Below, one piece after another: positions 1-10,654 of a stretch of DNA of 64,000 nucleotides. Origin of the DNA: Lutjanus erythropterus (Eukaryota > Chordata > Actinopteri > Lutjaniformes > Lutjanidae). The notes below the pieces were generated by a model. It was not told the origin of the DNA. It made no database searches and saw only the letters and a program-made list of their open reading frames with translations. The DNA is taken from the NCBI GenBank assembly GCA_020091685.1, contig CM034603.1:26628298-26692297 (forward strand), read 5' to 3'. The stretch's first letter is position 1; each line of letters starts with the position of its first letter. A program made the position numbers and the translations under genes.

Positions 1-1957
1 ATCATAATGCCTCTCTTTGCCTGTCTGAGCTGTGATCACTGTGAGATAATTGCTGGTAGTGGAGAAGTAAAATCAATGCTTATGTTACACCATAGTAATG
101 CTTCTTTTCAGAGGAACTTGGTGCCATTTCAGCTTATGGCTTTAAAAATCCTGTGGAGGAAGCCGTGGTATAATCCCTTATTACAGGAGAAATCCTTCTG
201 TGATGGTGAATTATTTTGAGGGTTAAGCTTTGAATATTATCTCACACAAAGTCGTTTGTTGTGGGGCGAGAGGGTAATATTGGATGCAGACACTTACGTA
301 ATTTACTGTGAAATATGAATAACGAATAGAGGTGAATAGTACACAATGCAAAACATTAACCTTTGCTGCACTTTACTCTTCAGCTGCCACTCATGGGTCT
401 AACACCAACACTTTTAGATAATTTTTGCAGCACCTACATACCTACAGAGACAAGTTATTAACAGCTTTTCCCCCTTTAGACACAACATTTAAAGACTCAT
501 TTTCAAACAAAGATCAGGTTTTTATCCCTTTTTAATACATATTAGAGATGTTATTGGTGACTAATTTTCCCTGTAAGTTAAAAGAAAATTTTAAAGCTAG
601 CTGACTAGTCCAAAAGTAAGATAACTCTCAGAAAACAGTCAAAATTTATAATTCAATAAGGTTAAACATTGTCCAAAAGTATTGCGTGCATTAAGAACCG
701 TTTATGATTTTAAATGCAGCTGAAATGTGAGGCACTTTGCACCATGCATTATGAACATTTTTTACATACTGCAAAACTTGAAAATCTGTTTAGACCAAGC
801 AAGATTACAGCGTTAACGGAAAAAGTCATGACATCATAACATTAGCCGCTACACAGTGTGGCTAATTTCTCTGGTCGAGTGGTTGTGGGCCAGTTTATTA
901 AGATCAGAACCTAAACAACCTACATTTATTCATTCTTATACACTGACAAAGCATTTTTAAAACTTGTAAGATTACAACAACATCAGGGCAATCTAGGCAT
1001 TAGCACACTGTGTGGCTGTGTGACATCTTAGAGGCAACAGTTAACTTGCATTGCACGTGAATAAAATATCAGTAATCAGGGGATAGTGGCATTTAAAAGT
1101 TTAGCTGACTAAACTTCTGACTAATAAAGGCTCTAAAATGAAATATCAATATCCGTTTGAAATGAACAGTTCTGCTGAAAAGACAGGCTGATAAGATGAC
1201 GCTTTAATTATGTGCAGCTGACATAAGTAGGTCTGCAGAGGTGTCAGAAATGGAAAGCAAAGCTGCTATTTGCAACAACTGCTCAGTGTCAGCCTGGTGA
1301 GGAAGAGCCAGTTCACATTTACTACAGAGTGTTTGCACCTGTACGTCACGGTTTGGTCAGTAACCCGGATGCACTGCCATGTTGGACGTGCTGGGATGTA
1401 AACAATAGTATCGATTACAGGCTAAAAATTCAACTGAAGCTAACTTGAGGATGTCTAAACCATGAAAAAGGAAAAGGTAAACGTGCAGAAGCTGCCAAAA
1501 CTTAAAGAGCAGGAAAGGGTGTGATATTCTGAGAAATTAAGGTTAATATGTGGTGAAGATCCATACAACCTGGCTCCTTCATCTTCGAATGACGACCTAA
1601 CAATATGCCTTTTATTTCCTATTCCGACATAGTGAGCTACCTCATTAATAAATAATTAAAACATTTCTCTTTAACCATCTTATTAAATAACTCAGTAATT
1701 TGTTATTCTTACAAGCTTGTAAGGCAGTGCTGTTTTGGTTGACTAAACCTGACATGGAAAGTTTTGTACACGACTTGCAAATTGTGAGCTTTTAGAACAT
1801 TTAGAAAATTTTCACTTATGCGGTTGTTAATACCACAAAACAGGGGCTGTTCATAGGAACTATTCTTGTGAACACGGTAATTGTGACCCCACTTAAATGG
1901 CCAACCTCCACATTGACAATGTGCCTTGAAAAAACTCTATAAATGCAATTGCCCATC
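1..1957. other. Unique non-coding sequence, no gene seen
   Basis: AT-rich sequence with stops in all frames. The longest open stretch is about 70 codons near the left edge, with no recognisable protein features. I see no repeat ends or RNA gene. Confidence 0.6.
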
Positions 1958-2197
1958 TTAAAGGACCAGTGTGTAGTATTTAGCGGCATCTAGTTGCGAG
2001 CTTGCAGACTGCAAAACATCCCCATCACAAAACAGGGCCGTTTCTAGAGCCAGTGTTCGATTGGTCCATTCTGAATGACACACAACAAGGCGGACTCACT
2101 CATTCAATCACTCACTCTTATGTTCAGGTGATTATATACTAATGAAAACATACCTGACGTATTCTGCCCCTGTAAATCTTGCACACTGGAACTTTAA
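1958..2197 (+). mobile_element. TTAA-flanked MITE, family A (240 bp)
   Basis: The element runs from TTAAAGGACCAGTGTGTA (starting at 1958) to CACACTGGAACTTTAA (ending at 2197). The ends are inverted copies of each other, and both carry TTAA. The interior has landmarks I recognise from an abundant fish repeat: 'ggcatctagt' near the left end, 'agagccagtgtt' in the middle, and 'aggtgattatatactaatga' near the right end. There is no coding capacity, so any movement depended on a transposase elsewhere. TTAA at both ends suits a piggyBac- or Kolobok-type target duplication, though TTAA could instead be part of the inverted repeat. A second copy in the opposite orientation lies at 9643-9941. Confidence 0.75.
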
Positions 2198-2257
2198 GCA
2201 TGTCATCCTGATCATTAAGACGAATTTGTGAAGAACAAAGAGAAACAGGCAACAGCG

Positions 2258-2274
2258 AAAAAAAAAAAAAAAAA
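2258..2274. repeat. Poly-A run
   Basis: About 17 A residues. Sequence just upstream belongs to no LINE or SINE I recognise, so it is probably a simple homopolymer and not a retroposon tail. Confidence 0.7.
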
Positions 2275-2581
2275 CTGTCAGCAGTAATTTTCTTATCTCG
2301 CCCAGTGATAACATAGCCTACATTTTGAAAAGAGTTATATTTTACGTCTGAATCTACTAGCGGGCCATCACAGTAAGAGAAGGTTAATCCCATGATAGGA
2401 GAGACTTAATGTTCTCTGCAGTTAGTTGTAAAATAACGTGTGGATGTATCAGTATCGGCATGATATCGGCAGTATCCCTAATTGAACCTCACAGTTATGG
2501 TTTCAGTTGGAATCCAGTGTGCTGAGCGGAGAGCACAATGACAACACGACACAATGTGCGGTAAGTTATTCATGAAATACT

Positions 2582-2583
<2 letters not shown>

Positions 2584-2612
<29 letters not shown>
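2584..2612. repeat. (AC)n microsatellite
   Basis: About 14 uninterrupted AC units. Confidence 0.95.
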
Positions 2613-2614
<2 letters not shown>

Positions 2615-3269
2615 GTAGGTAGTGGATAAGTTCAGGTTTCTTAAGCTGGAAGAGGTAAAGAAGAGCACACAGGGATGCTGGGACAATGACTCAGCCGCCG
2701 TGTGTGAAAGCCTTGGCTGCAGTCAAAGAGCAGGAGGCTGGTGAAAAGTTACTATTCTTACTGCAATTCTTTCAACACATCTGCCTCGTCTCTCCGGCTT
2801 ACATTATCAGAGGAGTATCTTGACAGCTGCCAGAATACCCTCATGTATGATATGAAAGCTTTTTTTTTTTCAGTTTTCATCAGCTCAGAGTGGGCTGCAG
2901 CAGAATCCTAATAATAAGACCAGATAAAGACATTTTTCATTTATCATTAAATCTTAGTTGGTATGCCGGGACTGGTCCTCCGTAATCTTGAATACTGATA
3001 AGGACATAAAATGAATAAATGAATGAATGAATGTTGCTTTTTTTTCCCTCCGTGAAGCCTCATATCTCAGCTTTCACCATTTTTCAGAAACACACACAAT
3101 GTAATGTAAATTGGATTGAGTATTTTAAGAAAATAAGCACATTTTGGGGTCAAATTGTATTCTAGTATATCTTCTAGTTCATTTGCTTATAGCTTCAGTT
3201 GTGTTTTTGCAATAGAAATGTTTGTCCAAGACTTTCGAAATAAACTCTCCCTGTCTCTATCTTTCACTT
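2613..3269. other. Non-coding sequence with a short (AATG)n tract
   Basis: Unique sequence. It contains a T10 run near 2860 and a tetranucleotide array of AATG/AATA units at 3011-3033. No gene seen. Confidence 0.6.
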
Positions 3270-3317
3270 CCTCTTTCTCTCTCTCTCTCACACACACGGA
3301 CACACACACACACAGAG
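3270..3317. repeat. (TC)n followed by (AC)n compound microsatellite
   Basis: A pyrimidine tract of CT repeats passes directly into AC repeats with one interruption (CGG near 3297-3299). It also resembles a polypyrimidine tract in front of the exon-like segment that follows. Confidence 0.85.
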
Positions 3318-3391
3318 ACAGTACTGTGACCTCTGGATCATTAGGTCGGCCTCTTGAAGCTGCCTCTACAGCTCTCACCAGCTCTCTTCCC
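3316..3391 (+). other. Candidate internal exon (unproven)
   Basis: A roughly 45-nt polypyrimidine/CA tract ends in CACAG at 3315. The segment then closes at a near-ideal splice donor, GTAAGTA, at 3392. One forward frame is open throughout and reads ...VTSGSLGRPLEAASTALTSS..., a Ser/Thr/Ala-rich peptide. At least one other frame has a stop. AG alternatives at 3317 and 3321 would also serve as acceptors. I do not recognise the peptide. Low-complexity sequence next to an accidental GTAAGTA could produce the same picture, so this is a weak prediction. The plus strand is implied by the order of the splice signals. Confidence 0.2.
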
Positions 3392-4520
3392 GTAAGTACA
3401 GTTTCTGTTTATTTTTAACTCTGGCAGCTGTATTTTGTCTTTTCCTCCACTCTGGGTTGAAACTCGGACAGATGCTGAGATGGGCTCAGATGGAGGAGGC
3501 AAAGATAACATTCCTCAGCTTGATACACTCCTCCCCCAAGAGAACAAGCAGCCTTGTGTTTGTGTGTGGTAGTGGTGATGATGTGCAGGTCATTATTCAC
3601 AATAAAAACATTAGATCTTATGTTACTATTATTTATACACAGTAGGGGCCCTGTTCTCTGCTTAACTATTGACTCATGCATCACTAAAGGTGACTGACAG
3701 GTGCCTCATGTGGATTGTAAGTAATCTAGAATGCATGGGGTGGAGTCACGGTTTGACTTTAGCACAAGGGAAGATGAACACATCGATGCTGTTCAGTGAA
3801 GCTTAAAATTTTAACTTTCAACGAGAGGCAGAGCTTACTGAAATGACACATTTGCCTCATCTTTAACATGTTTCATATCCGTGCATTAGGCCTGTGCAAG
3901 ACCAGTAATATTTGCGAAGTGGCCCTTTATAAACGATGTTAATTTTATGATGGTAGCACACTCTGGCCTACAGTATGTACAGAATCACTTTGCAAAAAAA
4001 ACTACTGGCTCATGGACAAGGTGAAGATAGTTGTCCAGCATTTATGTGTGGATGTACTTAGGAATAAGGAATAGCTTCCTGAACTGATGGGCTGTTTTTT
4101 TTTTGTAAAGAATGGGACATAAATTAAGAATACATCCACTTCTCCATCACCACTACACTATTACTATACAGCAAACATTAAATGAAATACACTAAAATAT
4201 TTCCCGACATTATACAGGCTGATGATGATTATTTCTGTCACAGACGAAGTGTGTCAGTCTGCCCCTCCTCAAAACTTCCCATCTTGCAAGGATCAGTCTA
4301 ACTTTAGGTTGTGCATCATGGGTTGTGATTAACATGAAAAGTATTAAAATAATTAATGCCTTTTCAGTTGCTTCATCATTGCACCGTGACTATTAACCTT
4401 AGTCATCAAGGGAAGTATTGCCACATGTCGAAATGTGTCTGCGGCATTGTTATCGGGTTGTAATATGTAAAGTAAATTGCCTGAGTCAAAATGACTAGCA
4501 AAAACGTCCTTCGTGCCTGA
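3392..4520. other. Unique non-coding sequence, no gene seen
   Basis: Mixed AT-rich sequence with short open frames on both strands (up to about 90 codons near 3415-3684), none with recognisable motifs. No inverted-repeat ends found. Confidence 0.55.
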
Positions 4521-4957
4521 GAATTCACCCTGCTGACCAGGCCGAAAGCCCTGCCTCTGGCAAAACTACCTGCCAATGAGGTACAAATATCACACCATCT
4601 TTGTAAAAGCGACAAGTTGAGCAGGCAGAATCGCTGTGCATGGTGGAAATCTCACCCTGCATGCGGAAAATCAGCCTGCCAACTCACAGGGGAGGAAAAA
4701 AAATGAGGATCTGTTGGCTGATGGTTTTGCCAGAGGGCAGGGCGATACGGCTCCTGGTTGGCAGGTAATTTTACAAAGAGGCAGGGTGATACTTTTGGCA
4801 GGCTGGTAGGCGGGTTCATCTACCAGAAGCAGGGCCGTATCTCTACCATGATGGGGGATTGTGCCTGGTTGGCAAAGCTGTTTTTTTTCCCCCCAGAGGC
4901 GGGGAATATTTCTCTGCCCGGTCAGCAGGTCATTCTTCCAGAGGCAGAGCAACAGGG
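4521..4957. repeat. Degenerate minisatellite with inverted arms
   Basis: Five forward units start near 4712, 4755, 4804, 4865 and 4919. They run 39-61 bp and share the core TGGTTGGCAGGT then CCAGAGGCAGGGCGATA. The same core in reverse complement occurs at 4521-4579 (CCCTGCCTCTGGCAAAA then TACCTGCCAA) and at about 4651-4683. The array therefore reads outward in both directions from a centre near 4690-4710. Open frames of about 90 codons on each strand here are by-products of the repeat: unit lengths vary and are not multiples of three. The T8C6 run near 4880 sits inside one unit. Confidence 0.7.
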
Positions 4958-5565
4958 CATGATGCCTGATTCTTTTAGGGTTCTAGTTGTAGTTCCATTT
5001 CTAAAAAAGGTTCAGTGATTCAGCCTTCACACTATTACCGTAGCTGTCTTGACATCATGTTCCTGCCTCCTGAGGAATCCTGCTTAAAATGGCGGTCAGC
5101 GGAGTTGATAATGGATACAGCAGGCGACCCGCGGAATAAGAAAGCCACAGGCAATTAGGAGAGGTGCCAAAGAAGGCTTACTGCACTCCATTATGTGTGA
5201 GTGTGGTCCAAATTAAAATCTAATTTAAGGCAGCATCAAGATAAAAAAAAAAAGTGTGTTTCATTTCTTCAATTTGCACAACTATTCCATTCCATTAGAC
5301 ATGTAATTTCTGCTCATCAGACACTGGGTGAAATTGGTGCCCCAAAGGAGAGTTTTTTCATTTAAAGTAATTAGTCCTGGAGAACAGGGATGAGCAAGCA
5401 TGCATGCATGTGTGCATTTTTGTACATGTGGGCAAGCGGGAGACGATGGAGGAGAAAAGGAGAAGGAAAGGAGCAGGGGAGATTGCGATAAGCAGGCACT
5501 AATTATTTAGTGACTGGGTTTTGAGGTATTGATTCCAGCGTATCGTCTTTGGGAAATATTGGACA
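4958..5565. other. Non-coding sequence with alternating and homopurine tracts
   Basis: It includes an alternating purine-pyrimidine stretch (GCATGCATGCATGTGTGCAT around 5397-5416) and a GA-rich purine tract at about 5448-5482. No gene seen. Confidence 0.55.
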
Positions 5566-6780
5566 AAATCTCCAGACGATTGGTTCAACCTTTTCTATTC
5601 AAAGAAATTCAATTAGCCTAACTGAACAGACTGACAAAACAACACAATGGAAAGGTAAAGGACAAGAGGGGTAGGACTGAGCTGGCTAAAAAGCTAAACA
5701 GCATTTTGTGCAAATAGGAGAATACAAATCTACATGCTTGGATGTTACATGTGGAGTCCCACAGGGGTCAGTATTAGGCGTGAAATTGTTTGTTCTTTAC
5801 ATAATGACATAAGTAAGGTATCAAAAATTTCTGCTGTGAGGAATATTTACAGCAGCTTTTGGATGTGGTCATGACAGAACGGAATATAGTAAGGTGTGGT
5901 TTGACTCAAACAAATTATCATCACATAAAAAAAAAAAACTAGTGTTGTTTGGAAATCATAAAATAAGTAGTAGAAATTATAATAGATAATATTACTGAAA
6001 GAGTAAATGAAAATAAGTTTCTGGGTGTGATGCTAGACCACAAATTCTGCTGGAAACCTCACATATGTGCCATTGAAGTTGGCAAAGAGCAGTGCAGCTC
6101 TGGGCAAAACTAGATACATTCTGCATCACAAAGCACTGCACACTCTGTACTCTTCACACTGATATTGCCATATTTGAGTTACTGTGTAGAGGTATCACCC
6201 CACGAAAGCACCCTACAAAAAAGAGACATGAGGACAGTAAACTGCTGGATGTTGGGAACACGCTAACGTAGTGTTTTTGAATTCACGTGCATTGAAATCC
6301 AGAGATCTGGTGGAATTTAGGACTGCACAAATTATGTACAAAGCAAGAAATAGTTTACTTCCTGGCAACATACAAAAAATGTTTTTGGATGGAGACGTGC
6401 ATATCAGTTTGTGGGGTGATTTTGTGAAATGCACTGTGGAAAGAAATCAAAAAACTAAAATTATCAGACTGTTTAAAAGAACAAAGAAATGACTTTTTAG
6501 AGGTATAGAAATGAGGAGGATGTAAAGCATGTTAAGGGTGATATTTTTGTCACTGTTTTTCCTCTTCTCTTGTGCACATGCTTTATTATGGAGTATTGTT
6601 GATTATTAAGGAAATGAGCGCTGGGGAGGAGAGGGGATTTATATAATTGATTGATTATTGATGGATTAGTATAGAATAAGAGTAGGACTAGACAAGTTTG
6701 TTGCTTCTTCCTACTCCTGTTTTTTTTCTAGATATATGTTTTTTTTATGTTAAAAAAAATCTAATTAAATCAAATCAAAA
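5566..6780 (+). pseudogene. Decayed non-LTR retrotransposon (LINE), RT and 3' end, copy 1
   Basis: At 5723-5779 the forward frame reads STCLDVTCGVPQGSVLG, the signature block of non-LTR reverse transcriptases (RT motif 4 region). It is followed by LFVLYI and then a frameshift. The FxDD catalytic block expected next is missing, probably by deletion between about 5800 and 5850. Downstream, in changing frames, come WFD-like and GVMLDHKFCWKPHI pieces. A C-terminal piece from about 6271 reads SRDLVEFRTAQIMYKARN and then LLPGNIQKMF. These fit the C-terminal part of CR1/L2/Rex1-type fish LINEs (family knowledge). The 3' end finishes in T-rich sequence and an AAATCAAATCAAAA-type tail near 6780. The copy is 5'-truncated and dead, with many stops and frameshifts. 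A related copy lies at about 12303-13060. Confidence 0.8.
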
Positions 6781-6885
6781 CCAATGCATCTTTTCCTCCT
6801 GTTTTTAGGTTTATGCTCCACATGTGTGGCTCTGCACCTCTCACCGAACAAAACTTTCAGAGAACGCTGTACTGTCAATATTCCC

Positions 6886-6888
<3 letters not shown>

Positions 6889-6922
<34 letters not shown>
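6889..6922. repeat. (AC)n microsatellite
   Basis: About 17 AC units, followed by AGACACAG. Confidence 0.95.
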
Positions 6923-6928
<6 letters not shown>

Positions 6929-8085
6929 AGATAAAATGTTCTGGATTGTAGCGTCAAAGAAGTGAGCTCCTGCTGAGCGGACCTGACTTCTGCCTACTCA
7001 CTTACAAAGCTTATTAGACTGACTCACCATGTGGATGACCACGCTCATGCCCATTTACCAGTATCCAGAGGCTATCTAGGCAGGGTGACCATGGTGGGTG
7101 GTGGTGGGCTGAGTTTCTTCTTTGTAGTCAACCCACCAGCCATGACTCTGATTGGAATGATTGTGCTCCACTCTGTATGGGGTGTCACTGATTAGGCCTT
7201 GTGACTCATGATCTAAACAGGAGGAAACAAGTTACAAACTAGCTTAAAGCTCATATCAGAACTAATAGTGTGACCAAATAAAAGTGCTGATCAGAGACCA
7301 CTGAACTGCACAATAGAAAAGGGTGTGTTTCAAACACAAAGATGAGCAGAAGCTCATTTGCAGAGCTCGAGAATAGCCACCGGTGTGATCCCAAAAAGAA
7401 GGGCACCGCCGTGGAGCAGCAGAAGTGGATAGCTGCAGAAAAATATCCACATAACCAAAGTGGCTGCTGCACTTGCATGTACAGAAAAATCAATACGATT
7501 GTTTTTTCAAAGAGAAGATGAAAGGAAATGTTGATAATAATGTTCGAAACTGCTCGTTTTTTCTTTTTTCATTGTGTCAGGGAGGTCTGTGGAAGCTTAT
7601 AGTAGCGCAAGAACTAAAAGTTTTGTATCATGAGATCAACACAAACCCCTCTGGCCTAGACATTCAGAGCAGAACAAGGCAGGAGAGAAGAAAGGAGCCC
7701 GCAAGCTCTGGCTGAATTATTTTCATTTTAAATATTCGTTGTGAAAAAAAAGCTTAGATATTAACAAACGAAAAAAAAAGTTCACCAAAAAACTAAAAAG
7801 AAAAGTTTTGCCAACCTATAATCATTTGTTGAGATAATTCAGTTTTCATCTTCGGATAAACTTGCATCCTTTAGTTTTAGAAACCCCAAAAATGTTGTTC
7901 TACTAAAATTGTTCAGTGAGTCGTGAACCTGATCTGATGTTATTTGGGTGCTTGAAAATTAAATGGCTGCAACTGAGAACCTTGCTATCATTTTAATTAA
8001 TTTTCCTTAACTTAAAAACACACAAAGATTCAAGGTTTTTTGTAAAAGAAAACTTTTTAAACTTTTTTACAGTGTTGTTCAAATG
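6923..8085. other. Unique non-coding sequence, no gene seen
   Basis: Short open frames only (up to about 80 codons, around 7251-7715), with no recognisable motifs. Several A-runs near 7740-7800. Confidence 0.55.
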
Positions 8086-8093
8086 TTCTAACT

Positions 8094-8296
8094 CAGTGTT
8101 TCCCAACCCTTGTCCTCAAGGCACACTGCCCTGCATGTTTTCGATGTTTCCCTGCTCCAACACACCTGATTCAGATGATCAGGTTGTTGTCAGGCTTCTG
8201 CAGAGCCTTGATGACGAGCTGATCATTTGAATCAGGTGTGCTGGAGCAGGGAAATGCAGGGCAGTGTGCCTTGAGGACCAGGGTTGGGAAACACTG
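8094..8296. mobile_element. hAT-type palindromic MITE with perfect 8-bp target duplication
   Basis: The 203-bp element starts CAGTGTTTCCCAACCC and ends GGGTTGGGAAACACTG. The arms pair over most of their length, with internal blocks such as CTCAAGGCACACTGCCCTGC repeated in inverse order, so the element is close to one long hairpin. It is bracketed by identical 8-bp direct repeats, TTCTAACT at 8086-8093 and 8297-8304. CAGNG termini and 8-bp duplications are hallmarks of the hAT superfamily (established knowledge). No coding capacity. The intact duplication and strong arm pairing suggest a fairly young insertion. Confidence 0.92.
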
Positions 8297-8309
8297 TTCT
8301 AACTAATCT

Positions 8310-8750
8310 GATGGCCCATGGCCACAAAAAGTTACTCTGTGGCCACCAAATATTCCATGTAGCTGGCTTTTAAGTGGCTTTGCTTTTGAGTTGCTGGAAG
8401 TTATTTATTCTTTTCTGAGCAAGGTTATAATTTGTTGAAATAAATTAAAAAATATGATCAGCTGCGATTGTTCTGACACATTCAGGGTCATTAAATATTT
8501 TGTTGAGTTGTATTTAACAGCCAGTTCACTTCATGTCCCAAAAATACATCTTTAAATAATTAAATTAATCGTAAACATGTGATGTCTAGTCAAGTAATGG
8601 CTTGAACTAACGGCTACTAATTGACTTGGAATTGGAATTGGAAAATCTTTTGTTGCAGGCAGCTCTAGTATTATTTTTACATATGTTTACATTCGGGCCA
8701 CCAAAAGTGTACTTTGGCCACCAAATTTAGGGGCTTGGTGGCCTGTGGTG
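8310..8750. repeat. Possible degraded repeat with GGCCACCAAA motifs
   Basis: The motif GGCCACCAAAT occurs near 8342 and again near 8719, with a third variant near 8697 (GGCCACCAAAA) and a GGTGGCC near 8738. The ends do not form a clean inverted repeat. It may be an old DNA element or coincidence. Confidence 0.25.
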
Positions 8751-9344
8751 ATATTAATTTAAACATCAGCATGTTCCTGATTAGTGTTTACTACATTTTT
8801 GTGCCAATGATTTGTTACTGTGGGTACAGAAGCAATGCATTATTCAAAGCATACATTTGTAGTAGGACTGCAGAAGGAGAGTTTGAGAGTTTGCAGAAGG
8901 ACTGACAGCATCTCTTTTATTTCTGTGTCAAATTCTTCAAAGGACGAGAAGTAACTGTCTGTTCATCTACATCCACAAACAAACCAGCATGATAACTTTT
9001 AGTTATGTTCCATCTTTTCAGTTTCCAACACAGAGCTTGCTCTTGACCAAGAGCATTTTGCTATATTTATACTGTAGGCAGAAGTTTCAAATGTTCTGAT
9101 ACTTATCAAGGCTACACAACTGAAAGAAAATAATTATCACACTCATTTCTTAAAAGGCAAAGACCAGTATTCTTTCACATTCTAAGATATTTTTCTTTTG
9201 AAGGTGTTATTTCTTGTTCAGCACGATCAATCAGATTTCTGCAATAAGCGAACATGCATTAACATACCAGAAATGACTGAAACTGCAGGTGAAGAATGTG
9301 ATTGTTTAAAACTGTTTTCTTAATTTCATTTTTTCTCTCACTCT
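8751..9344. other. Unique non-coding sequence, no gene seen
   Basis: AT-rich. It ends in a short pyrimidine tract (TTTTTTCTCTCACTCTAG at about 9330-9346) in front of the GC-rich block. Confidence 0.5.
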
Positions 9345-9635
9345 AGTGAATCCAGTCCTCTAAGCACCGCAGTAGGTGTCACTGCCGTTGGGCAGAGCTA
9401 CAGGCAGGTCTGTGCCACCTCCGTGACTCCAGCCGCCTCCTTTCACCTGCCGGCGTTGAGCTTCACCAGGAGGGCGTAACACATGAGAGGCTTGCACTGT
9501 CTCCCATGGTTCCACTCCCCAGTATACAGGCACCTGGACCAAAGTGCACCAAGGACGCCCCGCCGTCAACACCATCAAATGTTTCCGTTGGAACGCACAA
9601 GAAGCTGGAGGTGCCACCAGAGGGAATCATATCAT
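9345..9635. other. GC-rich block, open on both strands (possible exon or old gene fragment)
   Basis: This block is clearly more GC-rich than its neighbours and is preceded by an acceptor-like CTCTCACTCTAG ending at about 9346. The forward frame from about 9348 is open for some 43 codons, including AVGVTAVGQSYRQVC, and then reaches TAA. The minus strand is open for 85 codons over 9360-9617 and ends GGGTDLPVALPNGSDTYCGA before a stop. I do not recognise either peptide. It could be a terminal exon, a processed-pseudogene fragment, or GC-rich non-coding DNA that lacks stops by chance. A family-A MITE begins a few bases downstream at 9643. Confidence 0.25.
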
Positions 9636-9642
9636 TTTAATT

Positions 9643-9941
9643 TTAAGGTCCAGTGTGTAAGATTTACAAGGATTTACTGTCAGAATACAGCAGAAATGGA
9701 ATATAATGTTTTATAAGTATGATCTCAATGGTGTACAATATCAAGAAAGTGAGAATTATTGTGTTTTCATTATTTTAGCAACGACCCACAAAAATCTTGG
9801 GGAAAAAAACATAATGCTATTGCACAACAACGTTTCTACAGTAGCCCAGAATGGACAAACCAGAGGCCATCGAGAGGGCATTTTGTGTTTTTCTAACCCT
9901 AACCCAACCTCTCTACAAACTCCTACATACTGGTCTTTTAA
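9643..9941 (-). mobile_element. TTAA-flanked MITE, family A (299 bp), reversed
   Basis: It starts TTAAGGTCCAGTGTGTAAGA and ends CTACATACTGGTCTTTTAA. The interior (TACAGTAGCCCAGAATGG, GACAAACCAGAGGC, GAGAGGGCATTTTGTG) is the reverse orientation of the fish repeat also seen at 1958-2197. This copy keeps middle sequence that the 1958 copy has lost, so the two are independent deletion derivatives. No coding capacity. TTAA lies at both ends (9643-9646 and 9938-9941). Confidence 0.75.
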
Positions 9942-10298
9942 ATATTTCAACTCAGCGATGTGAAACAAAACGGTATCAGCAGTTAAAATAACATTTAACA
10001 ACAATTCAATAACACAAACAAAGTACCAGAGTGAGACAGTGGTACACCAGCAACTCTTGTGTTCTGCGAGGTAAAATGCCTGATTTCACCCACTGAATTT
10101 GGTTGGTTTGGAGAGAGAGCAAAAATTTGACTTTTACAATGGCAGTTTCTTGTTGGAAAAAGCTGCCTGGCAGAGAGATAAAACAACAAAAATATTCTAA
10201 ATATAGCAGTTAGCCTCTGTGCTGATACTCCTCCATGCTTCTCCAAACTCCCGGCGAGCTGATCGGCGTCTTCTGTCGGTAATAAACTGACTAGGGAT

Positions 10299-10646
10299 CA
10301 GAGCTGCAACAATTAATTGATTATTAATTTGTTACTGAATTAATCGCCAACTATTCTGATTATCGATTAATGGGTTTGAGTAATCCATTAAGAAAAAATG
10401 TTAAAATTCTCTGATTTCAGATTCCTAAATGTGAATATTTTGTTGTTCTCTAACTCCTCTATGACAGTAAACTGGATATCTTTGGGTTTGGAGCAAAGCA
10501 AGACATTTGAGGATGTCATCTTGGGTTCTAGGAGACATGGATCGACACTTTTTACCATTTTCAGACATTTTATAAACCAAACAACTAATCAATAAAATAA
10601 TCAACAGATTATTCGACTATGATAATAATCGTTAGTTGCAGCCCTA
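10299..10646 (-). mobile_element. hAT-like MITE with GCTGCAAC termini
   Basis: The left end CAGAGCTGCAACAATTAA and the right end AGTTGCAGCCCTA are inverted versions of the AGGGCTGCAACTAACGATTA terminus, followed by ATCGATTA-rich subterminal repeats. The flanking 8-mers are CTAGGGAT (10291-10298) and CTATGGAT (10647-10654), matching at 7 of 8 positions, as expected for an aged hAT target duplication. Interior landmarks such as 'gacagtaaactggatatctt' match a widespread fish repeat I recognise. Related copies: 26138-26424 and a fragment at 43522-43640. Confidence 0.82.
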
Positions 10647-10654
10647 CTATGGAT

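Noticed and set aside
4671-5018. Two overlapping frames of about 90 codons in the minisatellite
   Set aside because: They follow from repeated units that avoid stops; unit lengths vary and are not multiples of three, so no repeated protein is encoded.
9888-9906. Telomere-like CTAACCCTAACCC
   Set aside because: Barely two units, inside a MITE; not an interstitial telomeric array.
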